The notes: a model not told the origin generated them from the sequence alone. Positions 1-8,111 are shown, numbered from the stretch's first letter. The stretch is DNA of 64,000 bases from Algoriphagus machipongonensis (GCF_000166275.1 NZ_CM001023.1:1546001-1610000), one strand, 5' to 3'. Made by a program: numbers and translations.

Positions 1-676
1 TGCTGTCTAGCAATTTCCCATTTTCACACTTAAGTACTCTGTATGGGTATTTACGAAGTAACTCATGGTTATGGGTTGCCATCAATATAGATGTTCCTTT
101 TTTATTAATTTCTTGAAATAGTTTGAATATCCCATCCGCTACATCTGGATCAAGGTTTCCAGTAGGCTCATCCGCCAATAAGATAGAGGGTTCATTGAGC
201 AAAGCTCTTGCAATTACCACACGTTGTTGTTCCCCTCCAGAAAGCTGGTGAGGCATTTTACTTGCGGCATTATTCAATCCTACAAGAAGAAGGACTTCAG
301 CCATTCGGGCTTTTATTTTAGAAGAGTCCTTCCAGCCCGTAGCTTTCATGACAAAATTTAAGTTCTCAGCGACAGTTCTATCACTAAAAAGCTGAAAGTC
401 CTGAAATACGATGCCGATTTTCCTTCTTAAAAAGGGGATTTCCTTGGTTTTGATTTGGGTGAGGTCAAAGCCAGCAATCTCAACTTTCCCGCTTTTTAAT
501 GCCAAATCAGCGTATAAAGTTTTTAACAACGAGCTTTTACCACTTCCGGTTCTTCCGATTAAAAATACAAATTCGTGTTGCTCGACTGAAAAATCCACGT
601 CAGTCAAGACGGGATCCATTCCTTGGAATATTGTGGCATTGGTTACCTGGAGAACAGGTTCTGTGGTAAAATCCAT
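1..676 (-). CDS. ftsE: Cell-division ABC transporter ATPase FtsE (partial, 3' end off window)
   Basis: ATP-binding subunit of the FtsEX complex, which sits at the division septum on the inner face of the membrane and controls cell-wall hydrolysis. About 225 residues are visible from the ATG at 674-676. The Walker A motif GRTGSGKS is at residues 41-48, followed by the signature LSGGEQQRV and Walker [13 protein letters not shown]; the D-loop and H-loop (THNHE) are also present. The reading frame is open to the window edge, so the C-terminus is missing. It starts 3 nt after the 67-aa gene and is probably co-transcribed with it. Assignment to FtsE rather than another small ABC ATPase (LolD type) rests on overall resemblance; ftsX should lie beyond the edge if correct. 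Confidence 0.75.
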   Translation of the reverse strand, partial: MDFTTEPVLQVTNATIFQGMDPVLTDVDFSVEQHEFVFLIGRTGSGKSSLLKTLYADLALKSGKVEIAGFDLTQIKTKEIPFLRRKIGIVFQDFQLFSDRTVAENLNFVMKATGWKDSSKIKARMAEVLLLVGLNNAASKMPHQLSGGEQQRVVIARALLNEPSILLADEPTGNLDPDVADGIFKLFQEINKKGTSILMATHNHELLRKYPYRVLKCENGKLLDS

Positions 677-678
677 CT

Positions 679-882
679 TCACAGATCTAATTTTTTAAGT
701 TTCCCAAAAGGCAATTCTTGAATTAGGTTTTCCAATTCAGTTTCTTTTCCCTCCAATCCAAATTTCTCAATATTTTTCAAGGGTCGGTCTGCTCTAAAAT
801 AAGCAACCAACACAAAGTTCTCATCTCTGATTTGGATGTAGTCTGGAATTTTAGCTTTGCCTTTTACTTTAATGATATACAT
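679..882 (-). CDS. Conserved small protein upstream of ftsE
   Basis: A 67-residue protein with no signal peptide or membrane segment. It begins MYIIKVKGKAKIPDY and is a mix of charged and beta-prone residues, ending in GKLKKLDL. I do not recognise a characterised family. It ends 2 nt before the ftsE start codon, so translation of the two is probably coupled. The tight spacing and a plausible coding sequence make it a real gene; function unknown. Confidence 0.6.
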   Translation of the reverse strand: MYIIKVKGKAKIPDYIQIRDENFVLVAYFRADRPLKNIEKFGLEGKETELENLIQELPFGKLKKLDL

Positions 883-892
883 ACGTGGAAGT

Positions 893-922
893 TAAAAAAA
901 GGCCGACGAATGCCGGCCTTTT
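893..922 (-). terminator. Rho-independent terminator after fructose-6-phosphate aldolase
   Basis: On the minus strand a 9-bp stem AAAAGGCCG/CGGCCTTTT with an 8-nt loop runs into seven T residues. It lies just after the stop codon of the aldolase and so separates that gene from the 67-aa/ftsE pair. Confidence 0.85.
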
Positions 923-927
923 CATTG

Positions 928-1587
928 TTATTTTCCTGCCGCTTTCGCATGATCAGCCAGAAACTGTGCCAATCCTGAATCCGTCAGCGGGTGTTTTAAT
1001 AAGCCAGTGATAACTTTTAAAGGACAAGTCACAACGTCTGCTCCAATTTCTGCACATTTTATCAAATGCATGGTATGTCTTACAGAAGCTGCTAACACTT
1101 GTGTATCAAAGCCGTAATTTTGGTAGATATGAACAATCTGTTCGATTAGCTCCAACCCGTCATAAGAGATGTCATCTAATCGGCCAATGAATGGAGAAAG
1201 ATAGGTGGCTCCAGCTTTTGCAGCAAGAATTGCTTGACCTGAAGAAAATACCAAAGTACAGTTAGTGCGAATTCCTTCACTGTGAAAATATTTGATTGCT
1301 TTCACACCATCTTTGATCATCGGAATTTTCACCACGATTTTGTCATCAATTTTGGCAAGCTCTTTTCCTTCTTTGATCATGCCTTCATAGTCAGTAGAGA
1401 TGACTTCGGCACTTACTTTATCATCAACGATGTTACAAATAGCTTTGTAGTGCGCAGTTACATTTTCTGCTCCGCTGATGCCTTCCTTTGCCATAAGTGA
1501 TGGGTTGGTAGTTACACCATCCAATACACCAAGGTCATATGCTTCTCTGATTTCGTCCAGATTTGCGGTGTCAATAAAGAATTTCAT
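928..1587 (-). CDS. fsa: Fructose-6-phosphate aldolase / small transaldolase family
   Basis: A 219-residue single-domain (beta/alpha)8 barrel of the short transaldolase/FSA family (transaldolase type 3B). Cytoplasmic sugar-phosphate enzyme that transfers or cleaves a three-carbon dihydroxyacetone unit through a lysine Schiff base. Lys87 in VVKIPM matches the family's catalytic lysine, Asp6 is in the opening FFIDTANL, and TTNPSL (residues 26-31) is the phosphate-side loop. The length is that of the short family, not the 310-330 residues of classical TalB. Members of this family annotated as FSA often act as transaldolases, so the true reaction (FSA or pentose-phosphate transaldolase) cannot be settled here. 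Its own terminator follows directly. Confidence 0.9.
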   Translation of the reverse strand: MKFFIDTANLDEIREAYDLGVLDGVTTNPSLMAKEGISGAENVTAHYKAICNIVDDKVSAEVISTDYEGMIKEGKELAKIDDKIVVKIPMIKDGVKAIKYFHSEGIRTNCTLVFSSGQAILAAKAGATYLSPFIGRLDDISYDGLELIEQIVHIYQNYGFDTQVLAASVRHTMHLIKCAEIGADVVTCPLKVITGLLKHPLTDSGLAQFLADHAKAAGK

Positions 1588-1765
1588 GATTGAATTGTTA
1601 ATAAAATGGTCACCTAACTTCCTTTAAAGTTATGTACAAATGAATTGTACTCCTACAATAAGACTTTAGATGGGTTAAATAGATTTAATTGCAGTGGACA
1701 AAGTTAGAAGATTAATCAAGATTAGGAACTTGATAATGCACTGCTTCACAAAAAAAAGGGTAAAA

Positions 1766-1855
1766 AAGAAGCGGCATCGCACCGCTACAACCGCCTACCC
1801 TTGCTTCCTTCCGGACCTGGGGGATTCAGCAGGAGCTGGTCGTGCCGCTAGGCCA
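1766..1855 (-). ncRNA. ffs: Small SRP RNA (4.5S-type)
   Basis: RNA component of the signal recognition particle, which binds Ffh and targets inner-membrane proteins to the translocon. The minus strand holds the near-invariant apical core AGGTCCGGAAGGAAGCA, and the two ends close with AGCGGCA/TGCCGCT. The RNA is about 90 nt, the short bacterial form without the Alu domain. A T-run follows the closing stem on the minus strand. The exact 5' and 3' ends are estimated to a few nucleotides. Confidence 0.93.
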
Positions 1856-1886
1856 CAAAGGTAAGGCAAAAATTACAGTTTACAAT
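1856..1886 (-). promoter_or_regulatory. Bacteroidota-type promoter of the SRP RNA
   Basis: On the minus strand TTG (1886-1884), 20 nt, then TACCTTTG (1863-1856) ends right at the SRP RNA. This fits the Bacteroidota primary sigma consensus of a TTG element about 19 nt from TAnnTTTG. Confidence 0.6.
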
Positions 1887-1972
1887 CCCTGAATGGAATA
1901 TTTGCTTTGATATCTATTATCTGTACTGACTGTCAATGCGATAATTATTCAGAATCTTTCAAATAAAATTTT

Positions 1973-2200
1973 CTATGCTTTGGAAGCTTGAAGTTGAAAC
2001 TCTAAAGGACTACAAGTTTTAAATTCGTCAACCTCTAAATCCTCAAAAATTTCTTCGTCAAATTCCATTTCAGTTTTTTCAACTTTTCCATCAGGGTGGA
2101 TGATCAGTTCTAATCCAGTAAAATCCTCGGGGTTGACCTGAACAAGTACCTGATAGTCATCAAAGACTCTTTTAAAATAATGGGAAAGAACTTTTGCCAT
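1973..2200 (-). CDS. Small acidic hypothetical protein
   Basis: A 75-residue cytoplasmic protein beginning MAKVLSHYFKRVFDDY, with an acidic middle (EKTEMEFDEEIFEDLEVDEF). The phrase LELIIHPDGKVEKTEMEFDEEIFEDL suggests a short beta hairpin followed by a helix; no motif points to a function. It stands alone between the SRP RNA and an exported protein. It resembles small conserved Bacteroidota proteins, but I cannot name its family. Confidence 0.55.
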   Translation of the reverse strand: MAKVLSHYFKRVFDDYQVLVQVNPEDFTGLELIIHPDGKVEKTEMEFDEEIFEDLEVDEFKTCSPLEFQLQASKA

Positions 2201-2240
2201 AATTGCTTTTTATTGCAAAGGTAGAAAATCATTTCTTCTC

Positions 2241-2783
2241 TTAATATCTAGAAGTATATGGGTAGGAATAAAATTGATTGTATTCCTCAGTCGGTGTTTG
2301 AGTCTCTTTAATTCGATCAAATACGTAAAAGGCCTGTATCAATAACTCCTGATCGCTATAAGTTTTTGCATAGCCTATTCCTTGGTTTTCTACCTTGAAT
2401 AATACTCCATAGGGGCCTATGATTTCATATCCATTAGGATTTTTCTTTCGTTGGATTTTTATGGTTTCCCCATCAGCAAACTCAAACCTTGCTGAGCCAA
2501 AAAAGTAACTACCTCTTCCTTTTGCTATCAGTTCATTCGTTTGATTGTTGACTATCCTTACTTTGGAGAGGCTCTGAATATCTTTATGAAAGAAAATCCT
2601 CGTGTCATTCGATTCTTTAATTAGGTCGGCAAATAAAAAACCTTTGTCAATTTTTAAACTTACCGAGGAATCTAATTCTGTTCCGTATGGAATATCCATG
2701 ACGGGTGTGCTCCATTTTGGGCCGTTTTGAGCAAAAGAACTTACTGTTAAGAAAAATACTCCAATAGCAATTAAATTTTTCAT
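2241..2783 (-). CDS. Exported hypothetical protein
   Basis: A 180-residue protein with a clear Sec signal peptide (residues 1-18, ending SSFAQ). The mature part is rich in alternating hydrophobic residues typical of a small beta-sheet protein, ends in Tyr-rich sequence (QFYSYPYTSRY) and has no cysteine pair or lipobox. I do not recognise a family; periplasmic or secreted location is inferred from the signal only. Confidence 0.55.
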   Translation of the reverse strand: MKNLIAIGVFFLTVSSFAQNGPKWSTPVMDIPYGTELDSSVSLKIDKGFLFADLIKESNDTRIFFHKDIQSLSKVRIVNNQTNELIAKGRGSYFFGSARFEFADGETIKIQRKKNPNGYEIIGPYGVLFKVENQGIGYAKTYSDQELLIQAFYVFDRIKETQTPTEEYNQFYSYPYTSRY

Positions 2784-2908
2784 CTGAAGTGTAGTTTAGA
2801 ATATTGTTTTACGAGTTCAAGACTTTATAGTTTACAAGGATTGCATCTTTTGGAGCAGCGAAATTTCTGAAGTGAAGAATTTTTTTTGAAAAAAAAATGA
2901 CTTGATGC

Positions 2909-2938
2909 TTTGTACTTCATAATCCCTTTCTAAATTTG
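2909..2938 (+). promoter_or_regulatory. trp operon promoter (Bacteroidota type)
   Basis: TTTG at 2909-2912, 18-nt spacer, then TAAATTTG at 2931-2938, an exact match to the TAnnTTTG element. The predicted start of transcription (about 2943-2946) is only a few bases before the leader-peptide ATG at 2950. Confidence 0.65.
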
Positions 2939-2949
2939 CTGCCATTCTT

Positions 2950-3012
2950 ATGAAAACATTCGCAAACAAATATTGGTGGTGGCATTCTTATTCTTTCCAA
3001 AAGGAAGTTTAG
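2950..3012 (+). CDS. trpL: trp leader peptide with three tandem Trp codons
   Basis: A 20-codon ORF encoding MKTFANKY-WWW-HSYSFQKEV. Three consecutive TGG codons lie at 2974-2982. It precedes a hairpin series typical of transcription attenuators and then trpE. The Trp codons sit directly before and into segment 1 of the leader RNA, so ribosome stalling there under Trp shortage would free segment 2. It has no clear Shine-Dalgarno sequence and is almost leaderless. Confidence 0.85.
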   Translation: MKTFANKYWWWHSYSFQKEV

Positions 3013-3082
3013 AAAGCCCCTGCAATAAAATTTGCGTTACGATATAGTATAAAAGGCTTACTGGATTTCCGGTAAGCCTTTT
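2981..3082 (+). promoter_or_regulatory. trp attenuator (segments 1:2, 2:3 and 3:4)
   Basis: Hand pairing gives three competing helices. Segment 1 (2981-2998) pairs with segment 2 (3003-3018) around an AAAA loop. Segment 2, GGAAGTTTAGAAAGCC, pairs with 3055-3070, GGCTTACTGGATTTCC, in 15 of 16 positions counting three G-U pairs: the antiterminator. Segment 3 (3051-3064) pairs with segment 4 (3069-3082) over 14 bp and is followed by T residues: the terminator. The Trp codons at 2974-2982 abut segment 1. This is the classical E. coli-type layout in an unrelated phylum. Confidence 0.85.
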
Positions 3083-3084
3083 TT
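3051..3084 (+). terminator. Attenuator terminator before trpE
   Basis: A 14-bp stem (3051-3064 with 3069-3082, one T-G pair) with a 4-nt ATTT loop, closing into a run of six T residues, 19 nt before the trpE ATG. Confidence 0.85.
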
Positions 3085-3102
3085 ATTGAAAATAACCACG
3101 AA

Positions 3103-4515
3103 ATGACTCAAGTAAAACTCCCGATTTTAACCACTTATAGAAAGCGATTAGCGGATACAATTACTCCTGTGAGTATTTATCTGCAAATCCGAGATCGATT
3201 TGCCAATCCGATTCTTTTGGAGAGTTCTGATTACCATGGACACGAAAATAGCTATTCCTATATCTGTTTTAATCCATTGGCTACTTTTACTTTCAATGCA
3301 GGTAAAGTAGAAGAAACTCTTCCTCTTGGACATTCGGTTTCGTATGAGGTTAACTCAGATCAGAGGCTGATGGATAGTCTAAGAGCTTTTGGAAATAAAT
3401 TTGATATCTCTCAGGATAAATTCAAGTTCAGTTCCAATGGACTTTTTGGATATATCAAGTACGATTCAGTTGCATATTTTGAGGATATCCAACTTGAAAA
3501 TACGGAGCCAAATGCGGTTCCTATGATGCAGTACTCTGTCTACCAAAATATTATTGTGGTGGACCATTATAAAAATGAATTGCACCTTTTGGAACATCGC
3601 ATCGCTGGGGCAGAAAATCCTGAGTTGATGGATGAAATCGAGCGTTTACTGGCGAATAAAAATATTCCGAGTTATTCATTTAAGCGAGTAGGGGAAGAAA
3701 ACTCAAACTACACGGATGAGGAGTTTTTAAAGATATTAAATCAAGGAAGAGAGCATTGCTTTAAAGGCGATGTTTTTCAGATCGTGCTTTCCAGAAGATT
3801 TAGCACAGAATTTAAAGGCGATGAATTTAATGTATATCGAGCTTTACGCTCTGTAAACCCATCGCCTTATTTATTCTATTTCGATTATGGCTCTTTTAAA
3901 GTTTTCGGAAGTTCACCGGAAGCCCAGATCGTGGTGAAAGAAAATAAAGCCACGATTTATCCCATTGCAGGGACTTTCCGAAGGACTGGTAATGATCAGG
4001 AGGATGCAGCTTTGGCAAGAAAGCTTTACGATGATCCAAAAGAGAATTCAGAACATGTCATGTTAGTGGATTTGGCTAGAAATGACTTAAGCAGGACTTC
4101 TGAGAAAGTAACGGTGGATGTTTTCAAAGAAATCCAGTATTACTCTCATGTGATCCACTTGGTTTCAAAGGTTACAGGAGAGTTGCCAGAAAAAGCCAAC
4201 CCTTTACAGCTGGTAGCAGATACATTTCCGGCTGGAACGCTTTCAGGAGCACCAAAGTATCGGGCAATGCAGCTAATTGACGAATTAGAAAATGTCTCCA
4301 GAGAGTTTTACGGAGGAGCCATTGGGTATTTGGGCTTCAACGGAGATTTCAATCATGCCATATTAATCAGGTCTTTTGTCTCAGAAAACAATCATCTGAG
4401 ATTTCAAGCAGGAGCTGGGGTAGTTGCCAAATCAACCATTCCATCAGAATTGCAAGAAGTGGCCAATAAACTGGAAGCCTTACGAGTTGCACTTCGTGCG
4501 GCGGAGAATATTTGA
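3103..4515 (+). CDS. trpE: Anthranilate synthase component I
   Basis: Converts chorismate to anthranilate, the first step of tryptophan synthesis, using ammonia delivered by TrpG. At 470 residues it has the usual length. The N-terminal LLESSDYHG (residues 38-46) contains the LLES motif linked to feedback inhibition by tryptophan. The C-terminal chorismate-binding domain holds GTFRRTGND, EHVMLVDLARNDLSR, FPAGTLSGAPKYRAMQ and GGAIGYLGF. The ATG lies just after the attenuator terminator. First gene of the trp operon. Confidence 0.97.
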   Translation: MTQVKLPILTTYRKRLADTITPVSIYLQIRDRFANPILLESSDYHGHENSYSYICFNPLATFTFNAGKVEETLPLGHSVSYEVNSDQRLMDSLRAFGNKFDISQDKFKFSSNGLFGYIKYDSVAYFEDIQLENTEPNAVPMMQYSVYQNIIVVDHYKNELHLLEHRIAGAENPELMDEIERLLANKNIPSYSFKRVGEENSNYTDEEFLKILNQGREHCFKGDVFQIVLSRRFSTEFKGDEFNVYRALRSVNPSPYLFYFDYGSFKVFGSSPEAQIVVKENKATIYPIAGTFRRTGNDQEDAALARKLYDDPKENSEHVMLVDLARNDLSRTSEKVTVDVFKEIQYYSHVIHLVSKVTGELPEKANPLQLVADTFPAGTLSGAPKYRAMQLIDELENVSREFYGGAIGYLGFNGDFNHAILIRSFVSENNHLRFQAGAGVVAKSTIPSELQEVANKLEALRVALRAAENI

Positions 4516-4525
4516 TTGAAAAATT
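4514..4525 (+). repeat. Left arm of 12-bp inverted repeat flanking the four-helix-bundle gene
   Basis: GATTGAAAAATT, the exact reverse complement of 4957-4968. It overlaps the last base pairs of trpE's stop codon region, so the element begins right at the end of trpE. Confidence 0.7.
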
Positions 4526-4549
4526 GTAAGATTTTAAAGTTGAAAAATT

Positions 4550-4936
4550 ATGGCAAAGGTTGATCGATTTGAAGATTTAAATGTTTGGAACCATGCAATC
4601 GAAATAGGATTGAAAATTTACCAACTGGTAGAGTCAAATCATTTGGTAAGGGATTATCGAGCAAAGGATCAACTTATAGGAGCTGCAATTTCAATTTCAA
4701 ACAATATAGCAGAAGGGTTTGAGTACAACAGTAATCGTCAATTTATAAAATACTTAGCTATTGCTAAAGGATCTGCTGGAGAGCTAAGAAGTCAACTGTT
4801 TTTATTAGTTAAAGCAAATAAAATAACAGAAAAAGAATATGAATTTCTCTATCAAGAGATGATTCAGATTTCCAGTGAGATAAAAGGATTTATTAAATAC
4901 TTGAAGGGATTTGAACAGAAGAAAAAAGGGAAATGA
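4550..4936 (+). CDS. Four-helix-bundle protein (23S rRNA intervening-sequence protein family) inside the trp operon
   Basis: A 128-residue helical protein of the TIGR02436/S23 four-helix-bundle family: opening FEDLNVWNHAIEIGLKIYQL, then AKDQLIGAAISISNNIAEGFEYNS and FIKYLAIAKGSAGELRSQL, both hallmark segments. The family is related to the Avd accessory protein of diversity-generating retroelements and to proteins encoded in rRNA intervening sequences; its role when free-standing is unknown. It has no link to tryptophan synthesis and interrupts the usual trpE-trpG pair. An exact 12-bp inverted repeat (4514-4525 and 4957-4968) flanks it, suggesting insertion as a unit. Expression would come from the trp promoter by read-through. 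Confidence 0.9.
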   Translation: MAKVDRFEDLNVWNHAIEIGLKIYQLVESNHLVRDYRAKDQLIGAAISISNNIAEGFEYNSNRQFIKYLAIAKGSAGELRSQLFLLVKANKITEKEYEFLYQEMIQISSEIKGFIKYLKGFEQKKKGK

Positions 4937-4956
4937 ATCCAATATTCCAATTTTCG

Positions 4957-4968
4957 AATTTTTCAATC
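4957..4968 (+). repeat. Right arm of 12-bp inverted repeat flanking the four-helix-bundle gene
   Basis: AATTTTTCAATC, exact reverse complement of 4514-4525, inside a longer TTTTCAAT/CCAATTTT-rich stretch (4940-4980). Similar stretches recur upstream of trpA and hisF. Confidence 0.7.
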
Positions 4969-5003
4969 TTTCAATTACAATACGGAAAAATAAAACAATA
5001 AAG

Positions 5004-5570
5004 ATGAGAATCTTAGTCCTAGATAATTATGATTCCTTTACCTATAACCTGGTTTATATCATTAGGCAATTGGGTTATGGAGGGCAAATGGATGTTTATC
5101 GTAACGATAAAATAACAGTGGAAGAGGTAGATCAGTACGATAAAATCCTACTTTCTCCAGGACCCGGAATTCCAGAAAATGCGGGTATTATGCCGGAGCT
5201 GATTAAAAAATACGCGGATACCAAGTCAATTTTGGGTGTTTGTTTAGGACATCAGGCTATAGGAGAGGCCTTTGGTGGAGATTTAACCAATTTATCAGAA
5301 GTGCTTCATGGAGTGTCTTCTACGGTAAAAGTTTCGGATGATTTGCTTTTCAAAGAGGTTCCCGATACTTTTAGTATTGGTAGATATCACTCTTGGGTAA
5401 TCAATGAAATCACCCTTTCCGAGGATCTTGAAGTGATTGCCAGAACACCAGATCAACAGATCATGGCAGTAAGACACAAGAAGTTTGATGTCAGAGGATT
5501 ACAGTTTCATCCAGAAAGTATCTTGACAGAAAATGGTATCCAAATCATAAAAAACTGGCTAGAAAGTTAA
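5004..5570 (+). CDS. trpG: Anthranilate synthase component II (glutamine amidotransferase)
   Basis: Class I glutamine amidotransferase that releases ammonia from glutamine for TrpE. I chose the ATG at 5004 (MRILVLDNYDSFTYN), which gives the usual 188 residues; the longer open frame from 4911 starts inside the four-helix-bundle gene and adds 31 residues of repeat-derived sequence. Cys80 in GVCLGHQ is the nucleophile, and LQFHPES supplies the His and Glu of the triad; LSPGPG (50-55) is the oxyanion strand region. Separated from trpE by the inserted gene. Confidence 0.96.
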   Translation: MRILVLDNYDSFTYNLVYIIRQLGYGGQMDVYRNDKITVEEVDQYDKILLSPGPGIPENAGIMPELIKKYADTKSILGVCLGHQAIGEAFGGDLTNLSEVLHGVSSTVKVSDDLLFKEVPDTFSIGRYHSWVINEITLSEDLEVIARTPDQQIMAVRHKKFDVRGLQFHPESILTENGIQIIKNWLES

Positions 5571-5601
5571 ATCTAGCAACACCCTAACAACCCCCTTTAT
5601 T

Positions 5602-6612
5602 ATGAAAGATATTATTAACCACTTAATAGAACATCGGACTCTTAGCCAAACGCAGGCCAGAGAGGTTTTGAAAAACATCACATCAGGTGACTACAACCAA
5701 AGTCAGATTGCGGCTTTTATGACAGTTTACATGATGCGAAGTATTACGGTTGAAGAACTTTCCGGTTTTCGTCAGGCTATGTTGGAGCGATGCATTGGAG
5801 TGGATATAGCCGAATACGATGCGATGGATCTTTGTGGTACTGGTGGTGATGGAAAAGACACGTTTAATATTTCAACTCTTTCTTCTTTCATTGTGGCAGG
5901 AGCTGGTCAGAATGTGGCTAAACATGGAAACACTGGAGTATCATCGATCTGTGGTTCCTCAAACCTTTTGGCCTATTTTGGCTATGAATTCACCAGTGAT
6001 ATTGATAAAATTCGTCAAAGCCTGGACGATGTAGGTATTTGTTTTTTACATGCCCCACTTTTTCACCCTGCAATGAAACATGTAGGTCCTATCCGAAAGG
6101 ATTTGGGTGTAAAAACTTTCTTCAACATGCTAGGCCCTATGGTTAATCCAAGTTTTCCGAAAAAGCAGATGGTTGGTGTCTTTAGTTTAGAATTAGCCAG
6201 GCTTTACGGATACCTTTATCAGGAAATGGATGCTAGATTTTCAATCATTCATGCCATGGAAGGATACGATGAGATTTCTTTGACAGGAGATTTTAAAATG
6301 ATTTCTAATGAAGGAGAAAAAGTTCTTAATCCAAAGGACTTAGGGTTGCAAAAATTAGATGCTACTTCGATTGAGGGGGGAAAGACAATTGAAGAATCAG
6401 CAAAAATATTTGAATCCATCCTCAAAGGAAAAGGTACAAAAAGTCAAAATTCGGTGGTTTTGGCAAACTCTGCTGCCGCATTGGTGACCGCGCAAGAAGG
6501 GCTTTCGTTTCCTGATGCCGTAGCTAAAGCTGAGGAAGTTTTACTCTCGGGAAAAGCATTGGATGTATTTGAAGGACTTGTTAACCCAAAAACTACCGTT
6601 TCATTAGCCTAA
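5602..6612 (+). CDS. trpD: Anthranilate phosphoribosyltransferase
   Basis: Transfers phosphoribose from PRPP to anthranilate, the second committed step. 336 residues, the normal length. The PRPP-binding GTGGDG is at residues 79-84, followed by KDTFNIST and HGNTGVSSICGSSNLL; the anthranilate-side stretch HVGPIRKDLGVKTFFNMLGPMVNP is intact. Starts 31 nt after trpG. Confidence 0.97.
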   Translation: MKDIINHLIEHRTLSQTQAREVLKNITSGDYNQSQIAAFMTVYMMRSITVEELSGFRQAMLERCIGVDIAEYDAMDLCGTGGDGKDTFNISTLSSFIVAGAGQNVAKHGNTGVSSICGSSNLLAYFGYEFTSDIDKIRQSLDDVGICFLHAPLFHPAMKHVGPIRKDLGVKTFFNMLGPMVNPSFPKKQMVGVFSLELARLYGYLYQEMDARFSIIHAMEGYDEISLTGDFKMISNEGEKVLNPKDLGLQKLDATSIEGGKTIEESAKIFESILKGKGTKSQNSVVLANSAAALVTAQEGLSFPDAVAKAEEVLLSGKALDVFEGLVNPKTTVSLA

Positions 6613-6617
6613 ATCAC

Positions 6618-7439
6618 ATGAATATTTTAGATAAAATTATTGCAAGAAAGCATGAAGAAGTTGCTGAAAAAAGCAGCTTGGTTCCTGTGAAACTACTAGA
6701 GAAAAGTCTGTTTTTCGAAGGGAAAGTAGTGTCAATGAAAAAATATGTGACAGATCCGGAAAAATCAGGTGTCATTTCTGAATTTAAAAGAAAATCTCCT
6801 TCCAAAGGATTGATCAATGGTGCTGCCGCTGTAGAAAGTGTGAGTATTGGATACATGCAGGCGGGGGCTTCAGCATTATCCATTTTGACAGACAAAGATT
6901 TCTTTGGAGGATCTAACGAGGATTTGAAGACTGCTCGAAAATTCAATTACTGCCCAATCTTAAGAAAGGACTTTGTTGTGGATGAATATCAGATTTTGGA
7001 AGCAAAATCTATAGGCGCTGATTGTGTTTTATTGATTGCAGCTGCTTTGGAGCCAAAGAGATTGAAGGAATTGGCAGCTTTTGCCAAAAACTTAGGGCTG
7101 GAAGTGTTGATGGAGGTGCATGATGGAGAGGAATTGGAAAGAAGTTTATGTGATGATTTGGACTTGGTGGGAGTAAATAATCGTAACCTGAAGACTTTTG
7201 ACGTTTCCTTAGATACATCGTTAGAATTAGTGGATCGAATACCTTCTGAATTTGTAAAAATTTCAGAAAGTGGGATTTCTAAGCCAGAAACCTTAGTAAC
7301 CTTAAAGAAATCTGGATTTGACGGGTTTCTGATTGGTGAGAATTTCATGAAATCTGCTAGACCAGAACAGTCTGCGTACACTTTTATCAAGGAATATAAA
7401 AAGTTGCTATCGAAAGAAATAGCATTGAATAAGGTCTGA
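6618..7439 (+). CDS. trpC: Indole-3-glycerol-phosphate synthase
   Basis: Closes the indole ring from CdRP with loss of CO2. 273-residue (beta/alpha)8 barrel. Catalytic residues are seen in ISEFKRKSPSKG (Glu55, Lys57), LRKDFVVDEYQI, MEVHD, VGVNNRNLKTF and ISESGI. It is a free-standing TrpC, not fused to TrpF as in enterobacteria. Starts 5 nt after trpD and its TGA overlaps the ATG of trpF. Confidence 0.97.
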   Translation: MNILDKIIARKHEEVAEKSSLVPVKLLEKSLFFEGKVVSMKKYVTDPEKSGVISEFKRKSPSKGLINGAAAVESVSIGYMQAGASALSILTDKDFFGGSNEDLKTARKFNYCPILRKDFVVDEYQILEAKSIGADCVLLIAAALEPKRLKELAAFAKNLGLEVLMEVHDGEELERSLCDDLDLVGVNNRNLKTFDVSLDTSLELVDRIPSEFVKISESGISKPETLVTLKKSGFDGFLIGENFMKSARPEQSAYTFIKEYKKLLSKEIALNKV

Positions 7440-8065
7440 TGCAAATCAAAGTATGTGGTATGCGGGAGCCGGATAATATTCTGGCTTTGGTCGAAGAAAT
7501 CCAACCCGATTGGATGGGATTGATTTTTTATGCCAAGTCTCCACGTTTTGTGCCTTCTGAAAAAGTAAAGGAGTTAGCAAAAGTTTCGCTTCCTAAAGTG
7601 GGTGTTTTTGTAGATGAAACGGTAGAGGAGGTGCTCCAGAAAATTAAGGAGTTCAACCTTTCTGCAATCCAGCTTCATGGGAGTGAAAGCCCAGAATATG
7701 TTCGAGAACTCAAATTGAAAACGAATAAAAAGCTTTGGAAAGTTGTGTCGGTTGGGGATAGGGTAGAATGGGAAACATTGAGAGCTTATGTGGGGTTGGT
7801 AGAATGTTTTCTGTTTGACACAGCTACAAAGAATCATGGTGGTTCGGGTAAACAGTTTAATTGGCAGATTTTAAAAGATTATCCTTTTGAGGTGCCATTC
7901 ATTCTGAGCGGAGGCATTGATGAGGAGTCAGCCGATGAATTACTTCGATTTGCAGAGAATTCTCCCCAGCTAAAAGGGATCGATTTAAACTCCAAATTCG
8001 AAGATGCACCAGGGCTGAAGAATATAGAGAAGCTGAAGAGTTTTAAAAATAAAATTAGACCATAG
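7439..8065 (+). CDS. trpF: Phosphoribosylanthranilate isomerase
   Basis: Amadori isomerase of the tryptophan pathway, 208 residues. The acid/base pair is Cys6 in KVCGM and Asp127 in LFDTAT; HGGSGKQFNW and ILSGGI form the phosphate site. The start ATG overlaps the trpC TGA by one base (TGATG), so the two are translationally coupled. Confidence 0.96.
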   Translation: MQIKVCGMREPDNILALVEEIQPDWMGLIFYAKSPRFVPSEKVKELAKVSLPKVGVFVDETVEEVLQKIKEFNLSAIQLHGSESPEYVRELKLKTNKKLWKVVSVGDRVEWETLRAYVGLVECFLFDTATKNHGGSGKQFNWQILKDYPFEVPFILSGGIDEESADELLRFAENSPQLKGIDLNSKFEDAPGLKNIEKLKSFKNKIRP

Positions 8066-8067
8066 TG

Positions 8068-8092
8068 TTTAGTCCATGTTCCTTGGACTAAA
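8068..8092 (+). repeat. Small intercistronic hairpin between trpF and trpB
   Basis: Perfect 9-bp inverted repeat TTTAGTCCA/TGGACTAAA with a 7-nt loop. No T-run follows, so it is not a terminator; it may be an RNA-processing or stabilising hairpin. Confidence 0.5.
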
Positions 8093-8111
8093 ACTATCAA
8101 CTATAAAATAT

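Noticed and set aside
2784..3102. T-box or TRAP control of the trp genes
   Set aside because: No T-box sequence and no series of spaced GAG/TAG triplets; the leader is a peptide-coding attenuator.
4911..5003. Longer N-terminus for trpG
   Set aside because: The extra 31 residues are read from the end of the four-helix-bundle gene and repeat sequence; the TrpG family starts at MRILVLDNYDSF.
8076..8111. Upstream ATG for trpB
   Set aside because: Lies within an intercistronic hairpin and adds 12 residues not seen in TrpB.
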